Source: Neoroseomonas terrae (GTDB lineage: Bacteria > Pseudomonadota > Alphaproteobacteria > Acetobacterales > Acetobacteraceae). From it: a DNA stretch of 64,000 nucleotides. This document shows, piece by piece, positions 9,432-18,968 of the stretch. Below the pieces are notes generated by a model. That model made no database searches and was not told the DNA's origin. It worked only from the letters and a program-made list of their open reading frames with translations. The stretch lies in NCBI RefSeq assembly GCF_018129025.1, contig NZ_JAAEDI010000028.1:1-64000 (forward strand). The letters are read 5' to 3'. Numbering within the stretch: the stretch's first letter is position 1; the number at the start of each line of letters is the position of its first letter. The position numbers and the translations under genes are program-made.

Positions 9432-10823
9432 CTAGGCTTCGGCGAGGGCCGCCAGCATCCTGATATGGCTGTCGATGCCACGCTCGAAACAGGCGATGTC
9501 GAATTTCTCGTTCGGGCTGTGCACCTGGTCGTCGTCCAGCCCGAAGCCGACCAGCAGGCAGTCGAGCCCAACGATCTGCTTGATCTGCTCGACCACCGGC
9601 AACGAGCCGCCGCCGCCCTGGAGGACGGCGGGCTTGCCGAACTCCGCTGTCAGCGCGGCCTGGGCAGCGCGTACGAAAGGGCTGTCCGACGGGATCTCGA
9701 TCCCCTCGCCATGGCTGAAGACCTGGATCTTCACCTGGGCGTCCTCGGGCATGCGGGCGATGATGAAGTCGCGCAGGCCGGCGATGACCTTCGCTGGGCT
9801 CTGCCCCGGCACCAGCCGGAAGGACACCTTCGCATGGGCCTCGGAAGGAATGACGGTCTTCGCGCCATCCCCGGTGTAGCCGCCCCAGATGCCATTCACA
9901 TCCGCGGTCGGGCGCGCCCAGAGCCGTTCCAGCGCCGAGCGGCCCATCTCGCCCGCCGGCACGGATAGGCCGACCCCGCCGAGGAAAGCCTTCTCGTCGA
10001 AATTCAGCGCATCCCACTGCGCGCGGCGTTCGGCGGAAATCTCCTGTACGCCGTCATAGAAGCCCGGGACCAGGATGGTCCCGGCCTCATCCTTCAGATC
10101 GCCCAGGATGCGCGTGATGAGGTTGATCGGGTTCAGCGCCGACCCGCCGAACAGGCCGGAATGCAGGTCCTTGTTCGCCGCCGTGATGTCGATCTGCGTG
10201 TAGAGCAGACCGCGCACGCTGGTGACGATGGACGGCGTCGCGATGTCCCACATGTTGCTGTCGCTGATGACGACGACATCGGCATCGCGCAGCGCATCGG
10301 CATTGGCTTCGAGGAAGTCGGGCAGATCCTTGGACCCGACCTCCTCCTCGCCTTCCACCACGACGGAGATGCGACAGGGCGGGCCGCCCGCGACCGCGTG
10401 CCAGAAGCGCAGTGCTTCCAGCCAGAGCATCACCTGACCCTTGTCGTCCACCGCGCCGCGCGCCACGGCGCGCTTGCCGTTCGGACCGTCCGCCAGCACG
10501 GGTTCGAAGGGCGGATTGGTCCACAGCTCCATGGGTTCCGCGGGCTGCACGTCGTAGTGGCCGTAGAAGAGCAGGTGGCGCTTCGCGCCGGCAGGGCCGG
10601 GATGGTGCGCCAGCACCACCGGATGGCCCGCCGTGGGCTTCAGCCCCGCGACGAAGCCGATGCTACGAAGCTGGTCCGCGAGCCACTCCGCCGCCCGCCG
10701 GCAATCGGGCGCATGCGCCGGTTGCGCCGAAACGGACGGAATGCGCAGCCAGTCGAACCAGCGGGCGCGGGATTCGTCACGCCGCACGGCAGCGTGGGCG
10801 AGGATGGTGTCGATGTCGGTCAT
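9432..10823 (-). CDS. M20 family metallopeptidase (dipeptidase-like)
   Basis: A 463-residue zinc-dependent hydrolase. Metal ligands of the M20 family are visible: His89 and Asp91 in FYGHYDVQP, the bridging aspartate in GAVDDKGQ, the catalytic/ligand glutamates in VVEGEEEVGS, an aspartate in ISDSNMW and the C-terminal histidine in VHSPNEKFDI. A lid/dimerisation domain is inserted from about 200 to 310. Members cleave dipeptides or N-acylated amino acids in the cytoplasm. ATG 10823 overlaps the TGA of the acyl-CoA synthetase gene and follows AAGGA, so I rejected a frame extending to 11015. It is third in the eight-gene operon. Confidence 0.9.
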   Translation of the reverse strand: MTDIDTILAHAAVRRDESRARWFDWLRIPSVSAQPAHAPDCRRAAEWLADQLRSIGFVAGLKPTAGHPVVLAHHPGPAGAKRHLLFYGHYDVQPAEPMELWTNPPFEPVLADGPNGKRAVARGAVDDKGQVMLWLEALRFWHAVAGGPPCRISVVVEGEEEVGSKDLPDFLEANADALRDADVVVISDSNMWDIATPSIVTSVRGLLYTQIDITAANKDLHSGLFGGSALNPINLITRILGDLKDEAGTILVPGFYDGVQEISAERRAQWDALNFDEKAFLGGVGLSVPAGEMGRSALERLWARPTADVNGIWGGYTGDGAKTVIPSEAHAKVSFRLVPGQSPAKVIAGLRDFIIARMPEDAQVKIQVFSHGEGIEIPSDSPFVRAAQAALTAEFGKPAVLQGGGGSLPVVEQIKQIVGLDCLLVGFGLDDDQVHSPNEKFDIACFERGIDSHIRMLAALAEA

Positions 10824-12448
10824 GTTTCCTTCGCCTGGCTGCGCAGGACGTGTTTCTGGATCTTGCCGGTGGAGGTCTTCGGCAGTTCGGCAAAGACGAC
10901 GTGGCGCGGCACCTTGAACCCTGCCATGTGCTGCTTCGCGAAGGCGATCAGCTCCTCGGCGGTCGCGGTCGCGCCCGGTTTCAGCTCGATGAAGGCGCAG
11001 GGCGTCTCGCCCCATTTCTCGTCGGGCCGCGCCACGACGGCCACCACCGCCACGGCGGGGTGCTTGTACAGCGCATCCTCGACCTCGATGGAGGAGATGT
11101 TCTCCCCGCCCGAGATGATGATGTCCTTCGAGCGATCCTTGAGCTGGATGTAGCCGTCCGGATACTTGACCGCGAGGTCCCCGGTATGGAACCAGCCACC
11201 CTTGAATGCGGCGCCGGTCGCGGCCTCGTCCTTCAGATAGCCCTTCATCACGACGTTGCCCTGCATCATCACCTCGCCGAGCGTCCTGCCATCAGCGGGC
11301 ACCGGCTGCATGGTCGCGGGGTCCATGACGTCGAGCCCTTCGAGCGCGAGGTACCGCACGCCCTGGCGTGCCATCAGCGCCGCCTGCTCCCCGGTTGGCT
11401 TGGCGTTCCACTCGCCATGCCACTCGTTCACCACGGAGGGCCCGTAGCATTCCGTCAGGCCGTAGACGTGGCAGACGGCGAAGCCGGCTGCCTGCATCGC
11501 GGCGAGTACCGCCTCCGGCGGCGGCGCGCCCGCCACGATGAACTTCACCTGCTTCGACAGCGCGCGCTTGTCGGGTTCGGGCGTGGTCAGCAGCGTCGCC
11601 ATGACGATCGGCGCGCCGCACATGTTCGTGACGCCCTCCTCCGCCATCAGCCGCCACATGTCGGCCCCACGCACGGCGCGCAGGCAGACATGCACGCCGG
11701 CCTGCGCCGTGACCGTCCAGGGAAAGCACCAGCCGTTGCAATGGAACATCGGCAGCGTCCAGAGGTAGGTGGGGTGCTTCACCATCTCCGCCGACAGCAC
11801 GTTGCCCACCGCCAGCAGGTGCGCGCCGCGATGGTGATAGACGACGCCCTTCGGCTTGCCGGTGGTGCCCGACGTGTAGTTCAGCGTGATCGCGTCCCAC
11901 TCGTCGGCGGGCATCGGCCAGGCGAAGGAGGCATCGCCCTCGGCGAGCAGCGCGTCATAGGGCACGCCGCCCAGCGTCTCGGCGCGAGCCGCCTCCGGCG
12001 CCAGCGGATCATCCACCTCGATGATCAACGGCTTCACCGTAGCCTGCAGCAGGGCGAGCCGCACGGCCGGCATGAACTCCCGGTCGACGATCAGCGCCTT
12101 CGCCTCGCCGTGGTCGAGGATGTAGGCGATCGTCGCGGCATCCAGCCGCGTGTTGATCGTGTTCAGCACGGCGCCCGCCATCGGCACGCCATAGTGGCAT
12201 TCCAGCATTTCCGGAATGTTCGGCAGCACCGCCGCGACCGTGTCCCCGCGCCCGATGCCGCGCTTCGTCAGCGCATGCGCCAGCTTCACGCAGCGGTCTC
12301 GCAGCTCGCCGTAGTTTCGCCGCACCGCGCCGTGCACCACGGCGAGTGTCCCGGGGTAGACCCGCGCCGAGCGTTCCATGAACAGCAGCGGCGTCAGCGG
12401 CTGGTGGTTCGCGGCGTCGCGGCCCAGCCCCGTCTCGTACTTGGACAT
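10820..12448 (-). CDS. Acyl-CoA synthetase (AMP-forming)
   Basis: A 542-residue ANL-superfamily enzyme activating a carboxylic acid with ATP and CoA. The phosphate-binding loop YTSGTTGKPKG is at 191-201, the A5-like motif is 'YGLTECYGP', the A7 motif is 'WFHTGDLAVKYPDGYIQLKDRSKDII', and the C-terminal catalytic lysine region is 'PKTSTGKIQKH'. The overall pattern resembles medium-chain and DmdB-type acyl-CoA synthetases. It is preceded by a crotonase-family gene (7 bp gap) and overlaps the M20 peptidase gene, consistent with a role in degrading a short or medium acid. The exact substrate is unknown. Confidence 0.9.
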   Translation of the reverse strand: MSKYETGLGRDAANHQPLTPLLFMERSARVYPGTLAVVHGAVRRNYGELRDRCVKLAHALTKRGIGRGDTVAAVLPNIPEMLECHYGVPMAGAVLNTINTRLDAATIAYILDHGEAKALIVDREFMPAVRLALLQATVKPLIIEVDDPLAPEAARAETLGGVPYDALLAEGDASFAWPMPADEWDAITLNYTSGTTGKPKGVVYHHRGAHLLAVGNVLSAEMVKHPTYLWTLPMFHCNGWCFPWTVTAQAGVHVCLRAVRGADMWRLMAEEGVTNMCGAPIVMATLLTTPEPDKRALSKQVKFIVAGAPPPEAVLAAMQAAGFAVCHVYGLTECYGPSVVNEWHGEWNAKPTGEQAALMARQGVRYLALEGLDVMDPATMQPVPADGRTLGEVMMQGNVVMKGYLKDEAATGAAFKGGWFHTGDLAVKYPDGYIQLKDRSKDIIISGGENISSIEVEDALYKHPAVAVVAVVARPDEKWGETPCAFIELKPGATATAEELIAFAKQHMAGFKVPRHVVFAELPKTSTGKIQKHVLRSQAKET

Positions 12449-12455
12449 GCGGTTC

Positions 12456-13274
12456 CTAACGATCCTCCCAGACCGGCCGGCGCTTATCGAGGAAGGCGCC
12501 GATCCCTTCGGCGGCGTCGCGCGCCATCAGATTGTCCGTCATGACGCAGGCCGCCTCGCGATAGGCTTCGGCGAGCGGCAGGTCGATCTGACGGTAGAAG
12601 CCGCGCTTGCCCATCCGCACCGTCAGCGCAGAACGGGCGGCGATCCGCCCCGCCAATGCCAGCGCGACCGGCATCACCTCGTCCGGCGCCACCACACGGT
12701 TCACCAGCCCGATGCGCAAAGCCTCCTCGGCCGGGATCATGTCCCCGAGCATCAGCATCTCCATGGCGGCCTTGCGCGGCACGGCGCGCGCAAGCGCCAC
12801 GGCCGGCGTCGAACAGAACAGCCCGATGTCCACCCCCGGCGTGCAGAACCGCGCCTGGTCCGAGGCCACCGCAAGGTCGCAGGTGGCAACGAGTTGGCAG
12901 CCCGCCGCCGTCGCTACCCCCTGCACCGCCGCGACGACCGGCTGAGGCAGCGCGACGATCGCCTGCATGACACGCGAACAGGTTTCCATCGCCCGATCGT
13001 AGAAGCCGCGACCATGATCGGGATCCGCGCGATGCGCCTTGATCTCGCGCAGGTCGTGCCCGGCGCTGAACACCGGTCCTGCGGCGGCAAGGACCAGGCA
13101 GCGGACCGAAGCATCCTCGCCGATCGTCGCGAGCGCGTTCTCCAGCGTTTCCAGCATTTGCAGCGACAGGCTGTTGCGTGAGGCCGGTCTGTTCAGCGTC
13201 AGTACCGTCACGCCCTCCGTGCGGTCGTCCCGCAGCAACATCGGTGCTGGCGCCGTCTCGGTCGCTGCGCTCAT
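12456..13274 (-). CDS. ECHDC3-like crotonase-superfamily protein lacking both catalytic glutamates
   Basis: A 272-residue crotonase-fold protein with the oxyanion-hole regions FSAGHDL (69-75) and GVATAAGCQL. In true enoyl-CoA hydratases two glutamates activate water: one in the GCEL motif and one in the QPE motif. Here they are Gln127 (AAGCQL) and Gly147 (CTPGVDIG). The run 'GLFCSTPAVALARAVPRK' and the end 'FLDKRRPVW' closely match what I recall of eukaryotic ECHDC3, so an orthologue is likely and hydration is doubtful. ATG 13274 follows GGGGAG; a TTG two codons upstream is less likely. It is the first gene of the operon running to 5552. Confidence 0.85.
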   Translation of the reverse strand: MSAATETAPAPMLLRDDRTEGVTVLTLNRPASRNSLSLQMLETLENALATIGEDASVRCLVLAAAGPVFSAGHDLREIKAHRADPDHGRGFYDRAMETCSRVMQAIVALPQPVVAAVQGVATAAGCQLVATCDLAVASDQARFCTPGVDIGLFCSTPAVALARAVPRKAAMEMLMLGDMIPAEEALRIGLVNRVVAPDEVMPVALALAGRIAARSALTVRMGKRGFYRQIDLPLAEAYREAACVMTDNLMARDAAEGIGAFLDKRRPVWEDR

Positions 13275-13402
13275 TGTCAACTCCCCGTCGTCGTGCCCCG
13301 TCAGGGTAGACCGTTTTGCGCCCCCGCGGAATTCGGCCCGGGGTTGCCGTTGCCGCTTCTCCGGGCCAGCCTTTGCTTCGTCACGGCAGCTTGGGGAAGA
13401 TC

Positions 13403-14314
13403 ATGGCCTGGACCGCTCACACCATCATCCAGAACGGGAAGGCGATTCCCTTCGACGACGCACGGCTTCACCCGCTCGCGGTCGGCCTCGCCTATGGCGC
13501 CTCGGTGTTCGAGGGCATTCGCGCCTACATGAACCCCGCGACGGGGCGCCTCTCGGTCTTCCGGCTCGAGGAGCATCTGGTGCGGCTGGACCAGGGCATG
13601 AAGTTCATGCGCTTCGACGACCCGCCGTCACGCGAGCAGCTGCGCCAGGGCGTGCTCGATTCCGTGCGCGCCAACGCGCCGGACGACGATTGCTACATCC
13701 GCCTTCAGGTGCACATCGAAAGCCTCGGCAACCAGTCGACCACCGGCAAGGTCGGCTGGGTCTGTGCCGCAATACCGCGCGAACGTTCCACCAAGCGCTC
13801 CACCGGCCTGTCGCTCAACGTCTCCTCCTGGACACGCATCGCCGACAACACGACGCCGGCACGCATCAAGGCGACCGCGAACTACCACGCCGGCCGCATC
13901 TCGACCCTGCAATCCAAGGCCGATGGCTACGACGCGCCAATCCTGCTGACGCGCGATGGCAAGGTCAGCGAATCCGCCGGCGCCTGCCTGTTCATGGTCC
14001 GCGACGGCGCCGTCATCACCCCGGCGCGCGACAGCGACATCCTGGAAAGCGTGACGCGCGATACCGTGCTGAAGCTCGCCGCCGAACTCGACCTCCCGAC
14101 GCAGGAACGCCGCGCCGATCGCAGCGAGCTGTACGTCGCGGACGAAGTGTTCCTTTGCGGCACGGGACAGGAACTGGTGCCGGTCGCATCGATCGACCGG
14201 CTGCCGGTCGGCGACGGCAAGCCCGGGCCGATCACGATGCGGTTGCAGGAAGCCTATGAATCGGTCGTGCGCGGGACGACGGACGCTCACGCCGAATGGC
14301 GGACGGCGGTGTGA
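13403..14314 (+). CDS. ilvE: Class IV aminotransferase, branched-chain amino-acid type
   Basis: A 303-residue PLP enzyme of fold type IV. The PLP-binding lysine is Lys156 in RIKATANYH, and the cofactor phosphate region is 'KVSESAGACLFMV'. The N-terminus 'LHPLAVGLAYGASVFEGIRAY' is the common IlvE opening. Branched-chain aminotransferases interconvert Leu/Ile/Val with their 2-oxo acids. The family also contains D-amino-acid transaminase and ADC lyase, but the N-terminal motif favours IlvE. ATG 13403 is preceded by GGGGAAG; the frame open from 13316 adds non-family residues. It is divergent from the ECHDC3-like gene, with 128 bp between starts. Confidence 0.85.
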   Translation: MAWTAHTIIQNGKAIPFDDARLHPLAVGLAYGASVFEGIRAYMNPATGRLSVFRLEEHLVRLDQGMKFMRFDDPPSREQLRQGVLDSVRANAPDDDCYIRLQVHIESLGNQSTTGKVGWVCAAIPRERSTKRSTGLSLNVSSWTRIADNTTPARIKATANYHAGRISTLQSKADGYDAPILLTRDGKVSESAGACLFMVRDGAVITPARDSDILESVTRDTVLKLAAELDLPTQERRADRSELYVADEVFLCGTGQELVPVASIDRLPVGDGKPGPITMRLQEAYESVVRGTTDAHAEWRTAV

Positions 14315-14375
14315 CAGGGGAGGGCGTCCGCCCACTGGGGCCGCCGAAGGCCGCGACCTGAGAACTCCCGCGGTC

Positions 14376-14584
14376 CGTTGGAGGGGGTTAGTTAGACCCC
14401 TCCAAGCCATCCCGGCAAAGGCCGAAGGGGCATGGCAAGCCGCAACCTGGGATCGGGCTTAGTGCAGTGCGCCTGTGGCGCCCGGCACCAGCAGATTGCG
14501 GCCCCGGCGCTCCAGGCACCGATTGGCGTTGCGCAGCAACGTCAATCGGCCCCGATGGGCTGGAGGGGCACCGCCCCTCCCGGA
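14376..14584 (+). repeat. Dispersed hairpin element, copy C (degenerate)
   Basis: A decayed copy. The left hairpin is altered (GGAGGGG..CCCCTCC around a TTAGTTAGA loop, 14379-14404), and the core at 14416-14435 reads CAAAGGCCGAAGGGGCATGG, so its 3' half no longer pairs. The right arm keeps GCACCAGCAGATTGCGG but its CCAGG stem is disrupted and an extra hairpin (CGATTG..GCAACG region, about 14521-14551) is present. The terminal GGAGGGGC/GCCCCTCC hairpin (about 14562-14580) is intact and touches the end of aapP. It fills the gap between the convergent ilvE and aapP genes. Confidence 0.75.
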
Positions 14585-15379
14585 TCAGTGCCCGCGCAGG
14601 ATCTGGCTCAGGAACAGCTTCAGCCGCTCCGTCTTCGGGTCGTTGAACACCTGGTCCGGCGTGCCGGATTCCACGACCTCGCCGCGGTCCATGAACACCA
14701 CCCGATCGGCCACCTGCCGGGCGAAGCCCATTTCGTGCGTCACGCAGATCATCGTCATGCCCTCGGCGGCGAGCATGACCATGGTGTCGAGCACTTCCTT
14801 GATCATCTCGGGGTCGAGCGCGCTGGTCGGCTCGTCGAACAGCATGATCTTGGGCTTCATGCACAGGGCGCGGGCAATCGCGACGCGCTGCTGCTGCCCG
14901 CCGGAAAGCTGCCCCGGGAACTTCTTCGCCTGCTCCGGGATCTTCACCCGGGTCAGGTATTCCATCGCCAGTTCCTCGGCCTGCTTCTTCGGCATCTTGC
15001 GCACCCAGATCGGCGCAAGCGTGCAGTTCTCAAGGATGGACAGGTGCGGGAACAGGTTGAAGGACTGGAACACCATCCCGACCTCGCGGCGGATGGCATC
15101 CAGCGCGCGGACGTCGTCAGACAGTTCGACGCCGTCCACCAGGATACGGCCTTCCTGGTGCGTCTCCAGCCGGTTGATGCAGCGGATCATGGTGGATTTG
15201 CCGGAGCCGGATGGCCCGCAGACCACCACGCGCTCTCCGGCCGCCACCTGCAGGTCGACGTCGCGCAGCACGTGCAGCGCGCCGAACCACTTGTTCACCT
15301 TGTCCATCACGATCGCCGGCGGGGCGTCGGTGCGGACGGCGGAAGCGACGAAGCCTCCCGTCTCGATGGCAGCGCTCAT
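14585..15379 (-). CDS. aapP: General L-amino-acid ABC transporter ATP-binding protein AapP
   Basis: A 264-residue ATPase that energises amino-acid import. Walker A GPSGSGKS is at 55-62. The Q-loop region is '[19 protein letters not shown]', the signature is [15 protein letters not shown], and Walker B is '[14 protein letters not shown]'. The insertion '[15 protein letters not shown]' is characteristic of rhizobial AapP and related proteins. Two further upstream in-frame ATGs exist, the farther at 15412. None has a strong ribosome site, and I chose 15379 because it gives the usual family length. It is last in aapJQMP, 79 bp after aapM. Confidence 0.92.
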   Translation of the reverse strand: MSAAIETGGFVASAVRTDAPPAIVMDKVNKWFGALHVLRDVDLQVAAGERVVVCGPSGSGKSTMIRCINRLETHQEGRILVDGVELSDDVRALDAIRREVGMVFQSFNLFPHLSILENCTLAPIWVRKMPKKQAEELAMEYLTRVKIPEQAKKFPGQLSGGQQQRVAIARALCMKPKIMLFDEPTSALDPEMIKEVLDTMVMLAAEGMTMICVTHEMGFARQVADRVVFMDRGEVVESGTPDQVFNDPKTERLKLFLSQILRGH

Positions 15380-15458
15380 GTCGTTGTCGTGTCCCAGAAC
15401 GTTGTTGTGCATCACATGGGGCCCGGCGCCCGCAGCGGGGGCGCCGGGCATCCCCGCA

Positions 15459-16601
15459 TCAGCGGCGGCTGTGGCGGTTCAGGTCCGTCTCCAGCGCCTG
15501 GCTGTACTTCGACATCGCGAAGCAGAATACCAGGTAGATCAGGCCGACGAAGACATAGACCTCGACGCCGAAGCCCTGCCAGGCGGGCTCGACGATCGCG
15601 GTCTTGCCAGCGGTCAGCAGGTCGAAGATGCCGATGATCAGCACCAGCGACGTGTCCTTGAAGAAGCCGATGAAGGTGTTCACCAGCGGCGGGATCACCA
15701 GCCGGAGCGCCTGCGGCAGGATGATCAGCCCGGTCTTCTGCCAGTAGGTCAGGCCCATCGCGTCGGCGGCCTCATACTGGCCCTTCGGCAGCGCCTGCAG
15801 CCCACCGCGCACGACTTCGGCCAGATAGGCCCCGGCGAACAGGATGATGGCGATCTGCGCGCGCAGCAGCTTGTCGATGTTCATCCCTTCCGGCAGGAAC
15901 AGCGGGAACATCACCGACGCCATGAACAGCAGCGAGATCAGCGGAACGCCGCGGATCAGCTCGACATACAGAACACACAGCACCTTGATCGCCGGCAGGT
16001 TCGACCGCCGGCCGAGTGCCACCAGGATCGACAGCGGGAAGGCGAAGGCAAGCCCGAAGGTGGCGAGGATCAGGGTGATCGGTAGCCCCCCCCAGCGTTC
16101 CTGGGGCACGTAGGACAGGCCGAACACGCCGCCCCACATCAGGATGCCGATCAGCGTCAGCATCACCGCCCAGATCGGGATCAGCGTCCAGTTCCAGAAG
16201 CGGCGCATGGCCGAGACGATGTACAGCGCGACGAACAGCACGCAGACGATGGCCGGACGCCAATGCTCGTCATAGGGGTAGGTGCCGAACAGCATGAAGC
16301 GATGCTTCTCGGTCACCACGGCCCAGCAGGCGCCGGCGCCGTGCAGCTCGCGGCAGGACTGGGTCTGCGCCACGCCGTTGACGACCGGCACGGACCAGAT
16401 GGCGTTGATGAAGGCCCAGTCGACGAAGCCCACCACGCTGCGGATGATCAGGTATCCGAGCAGCAGCGTGACGGCCGTGGACAGCCAGCCGGAGAACAGG
16501 TTCTCCCGCACCCAGGCAATGGGCCCGGTGGTCGCTACCGGCGGGTTGCGCGGCGTCGCCTCGGGGTTCGCGGCGGCGGCGTTCAGGGTGATATCGCTCA
16601 T
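15459..16601 (-). CDS. aapM: General L-amino-acid ABC transporter permease AapM
   Basis: A 380-residue inner-membrane permease of the His/Glu/Gln (HisM) family. An N-terminal hydrophobic region (about 40-150) includes a periplasmic loop with two cysteines ('[14 protein letters not shown]'). The transport domain follows, with the EAA loop '[30 protein letters not shown]' that contacts the ATPase. The long N-terminal extension compared with HisM-type permeases is normal for AapM/BztC. The gene starts 10 bp after aapQ and precedes aapP. It forms a heterodimeric channel with AapQ. Confidence 0.92.
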   Translation of the reverse strand: MSDITLNAAAANPEATPRNPPVATTGPIAWVRENLFSGWLSTAVTLLLGYLIIRSVVGFVDWAFINAIWSVPVVNGVAQTQSCRELHGAGACWAVVTEKHRFMLFGTYPYDEHWRPAIVCVLFVALYIVSAMRRFWNWTLIPIWAVMLTLIGILMWGGVFGLSYVPQERWGGLPITLILATFGLAFAFPLSILVALGRRSNLPAIKVLCVLYVELIRGVPLISLLFMASVMFPLFLPEGMNIDKLLRAQIAIILFAGAYLAEVVRGGLQALPKGQYEAADAMGLTYWQKTGLIILPQALRLVIPPLVNTFIGFFKDTSLVLIIGIFDLLTAGKTAIVEPAWQGFGVEVYVFVGLIYLVFCFAMSKYSQALETDLNRHSRR

Positions 16602-16611
16602 GACGCGGCCC

Positions 16612-17814
16612 TCACCGTTCCACCAACGCTATTCGTGCGTTGTACCAATTCATGAAGAGGCTGATCGACAGGCTGATCGTCAGGTACACCGCCATGATGA
16701 TGGCGATGCCCTCGATCGCCTGCCCCGTCTGGTTCAGCGTCGTGTTGGCGATCGAGACGATGTCCTGGTACCCGATCGCGACCGCGAGGGACGAGTTCTT
16801 CGCGAGGCTCAGATAGTTCGAGGTCAGCGGCGGGATGATCACGCGCAGCGCCTGCGGCAGCACGATCAGGCGCAGCACCGACCCGTGCCGCAGGCCGAGC
16901 GCCTGCGCCGCCTCCCACTGGCCCTGGTTGACCGCGAGGATGCCGGCGCGCACCACCTCGGCGATGAAGCCGGCGGTATAGGTGACGAGGCCGATGAGCA
17001 GCGCGGCGAATTCCGGGCTGACATTGGCGCCGCCGCGGAAGTTGAAGCCACGCAGCGCCGGCCACTCGATGGTCCAGGGCGCGCCCATCGCCAGCCAGAC
17101 GACGACCGGCAGGCCAGCGATCAGGGCGATGGCGGCCGGCCAGACGCGCCGCGGCTGCCCGTCCGCCATCTGCTTCGCGCGCGCCGAGCGGCCATACAGC
17201 CAGGTCAGCACGATGCCGGCGATGAAGGCGACCACCGCCGCGGTATGCGCCCCTTCCCATTCCAAGGCGGGGAAGCGGAGGCCGCGGTTCGACAGGAACA
17301 CGCCTTCCGTCGGGTGGAAGGCCTGCCGGGGCCCGGGCAGGCCCTGCATGACCGTGTACCAGAACAGCAACTGCAGCAGCAGCGGCAGGTCGCGGATCAC
17401 TTCGACGTAGAAGCTCGCGATCTTCGAGACGAGGAAGTTCTTCGACAGCCGCGCGATGCCGATGGTCGTACCGAGGATTGTGGCAAGCACGATGCCGACG
17501 ATCGAGACCTTCAGCGTATTCAGCACGCCGACGGTCAGCGCACGCAAATAGGTGTCGGTCGGCTCGTAGGAGATGACGTGCTCGGCGATCGGCAGCCCGG
17601 CCTCGCGGTTCAGGAAGCCGAAGCCGGTCGCGATGCGCCGGACCTCGAGGTTGTGGGCCGTGTTCGACCACAACCAATAGAAAATCGTGCCGACGACGCC
17701 GACGACGAGGATTTGCCAGACAATGCCGCGGATGCGCTCATCCGCCCAGGACAGGCGCAAGGGGCGCTTCGGCGGCTTTCGCCGGAATCGGGGGTCGACG
17801 GTTGCGTCGGACAT
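16612..17814 (-). CDS. aapQ: General L-amino-acid ABC transporter permease AapQ
   Basis: A 400-residue permease paired with AapM. The N-terminal helix region is 'IRGIVWQILVVGVVGTIFYWLW'. The middle holds 'NTLKVSIVGIVLATILGTTIGIARLS', the typical start of the HisM-like domain. The large insert (about 180-280) and the EAA loop 'WEAAQALGLRHGSVLRLIVLPQALRVIIPP' follow the AapQ/BztB layout. It lies 98 bp after aapJ and 10 bp before aapM. The first residues (MSDATVDPRFRRKPPKRPLR) are cytoplasmic and basic. Confidence 0.92.
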   Translation of the reverse strand: MSDATVDPRFRRKPPKRPLRLSWADERIRGIVWQILVVGVVGTIFYWLWSNTAHNLEVRRIATGFGFLNREAGLPIAEHVISYEPTDTYLRALTVGVLNTLKVSIVGIVLATILGTTIGIARLSKNFLVSKIASFYVEVIRDLPLLLQLLFWYTVMQGLPGPRQAFHPTEGVFLSNRGLRFPALEWEGAHTAAVVAFIAGIVLTWLYGRSARAKQMADGQPRRVWPAAIALIAGLPVVVWLAMGAPWTIEWPALRGFNFRGGANVSPEFAALLIGLVTYTAGFIAEVVRAGILAVNQGQWEAAQALGLRHGSVLRLIVLPQALRVIIPPLTSNYLSLAKNSSLAVAIGYQDIVSIANTTLNQTGQAIEGIAIIMAVYLTISLSISLFMNWYNARIALVER

Positions 17815-17912
17815 TCTTTTGTAGCCTCACCTGTCGTCGTTGCCCGCGCGCGGCGCGGGGAAGCCGGTAGTGCGCGGGGCGGTGGAGCAGCCTCCCCGCC
17901 CCGCGGTCTCGA

Positions 17913-18968
17913 TCAGCGGAAGGGCGGCGCGAACTGCAGGCCGCCGGCCGTCGGCCACACGGCATTCGGGCCGCGCTGGATGCCGATCGGCGTCAGGTTC
18001 CGCTCGAACACCTCGCCGTAATTGCCCACGGCGCGGATCACGTTGACCAGCCAGGCATTGTCCACGGCCAGCATGCGGCCGAGATCGCCGTTGCGGCCCA
18101 GCATGCGCTGCACCTCCGGCCGCGTGTCATTGGCCGCCATCTGCTGCACGTTGGCGGCGGTGATGCCGAGTTCCTCGGCCGCCACCAGACCGAAATGGAT
18201 CCAGCGCACCAGGTCCGAGAAGCGCTGATCGCCATGGCGCACCAGCGGACCCAGCGGTTCCTTGCTGATCACGTCCGGCAGGATCAGGTAGTCTGCGGGG
18301 CGGGCCTGCGCCGAACGCGTCGAGGCCAGACCCGAGACGTCGGTCGTGTAGGCATCGCAGCGGCCGGCGACGAAGGCGGTGACCAGTTCCTCGAGCCGTT
18401 CGATCACCACCGGGGTGAAGTTCACGCGGTTGGCCCGCGCCCAGTCGGTCAGGTTCTGTTCCGTGGTGGTGCCGGGCTGCACGCAGATCGTGGCGCCGTC
18501 CAGCTCGCGCGCGGTGCGCACGCCAAGGCTGGTCTTCACCATGAAGCCCTGGCCGTCATAGAAGTTGATGGCCGGGAAGTCGAAGCCGAGCGAGGTGTCG
18601 CGCGACAGCGTCCAGGTCGTGTTGCGGGCCAGCATGTCCACTTCGCCCGACTGCAACGCCGTGAAGCGGTTCTGCGCCGTGGTGGGAACGTAGCGGACCT
18701 TGTTCGGGTCATTGAACAGCGCCGCCGCAACCGCGCGGCAGTAATCCGCATCGAAGCCGCGCCAAACGCCCTGGCTGTCCGGCTGGGCGAAGCCGGCAAG
18801 GCCCGTGTTGACGCCGCAGATCAGCGTGCCGCGGGCCCGGATCGCATCCAGCGTGGCGGCGGCCGGCGCCGCCGGCTGCTGTTGCGCCACGGCCGGCAGC
18901 GCCATCGTCGAGGCGATCAACGCTGCCCCGAGTGTGCGGATCATCGAGCGCCGCAAAACGTGTTTCAC
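17913..18968 (-). CDS. aapJ: General L-amino-acid ABC transporter periplasmic binding protein AapJ
   Basis: A 351-residue periplasmic binding protein. It opens with a Sec signal peptide (VKHVLRRSMIRTLGAALIAS, ending ALPAVAQ), then 'LDAIRARGTLICGVNTGLAGFAQPDSQG' and 'WRGFDADYCRAVAAALF', the standard AapJ/BztA opening. Amino-acid-binding residues cluster around 'MLARNTTWTLSRDTSLGFDF'. I chose the GTG at 18968, since it follows GGGAG and gives a basic n-region; ATG 18944 is the alternative. It is first in aapJQMP. The divergent ocd-family gene starts 224 bp away, so the intergenic region probably holds both promoters. Confidence 0.92.
   Translation of the reverse strand: MKHVLRRSMIRTLGAALIASTMALPAVAQQQPAAPAAATLDAIRARGTLICGVNTGLAGFAQPDSQGVWRGFDADYCRAVAAALFNDPNKVRYVPTTAQNRFTALQSGEVDMLARNTTWTLSRDTSLGFDFPAINFYDGQGFMVKTSLGVRTARELDGATICVQPGTTTEQNLTDWARANRVNFTPVVIERLEELVTAFVAGRCDAYTTDVSGLASTRSAQARPADYLILPDVISKEPLGPLVRHGDQRFSDLVRWIHFGLVAAEELGITAANVQQMAANDTRPEVQRMLGRNGDLGRMLAVDNAWLVNVIRAVGNYGEVFERNLTPIGIQRGPNAVWPTAGGLQFAPPFR

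Noticed and set aside
7437-9968. Very long plus-strand open frame (843 codons) antisense to the chaperone/DapA operon
   Set aside because: GC-rich codon bias opens antisense frames; its translation has no domains, it covers several well-supported genes, and there is no ribosome site.
9432-11015. Extended start for the M20 peptidase at 11015
   Set aside because: The extra 64 residues are arginine-rich and lie inside the acyl-CoA synthetase gene; the ATGA junction at 10823 is a better start.
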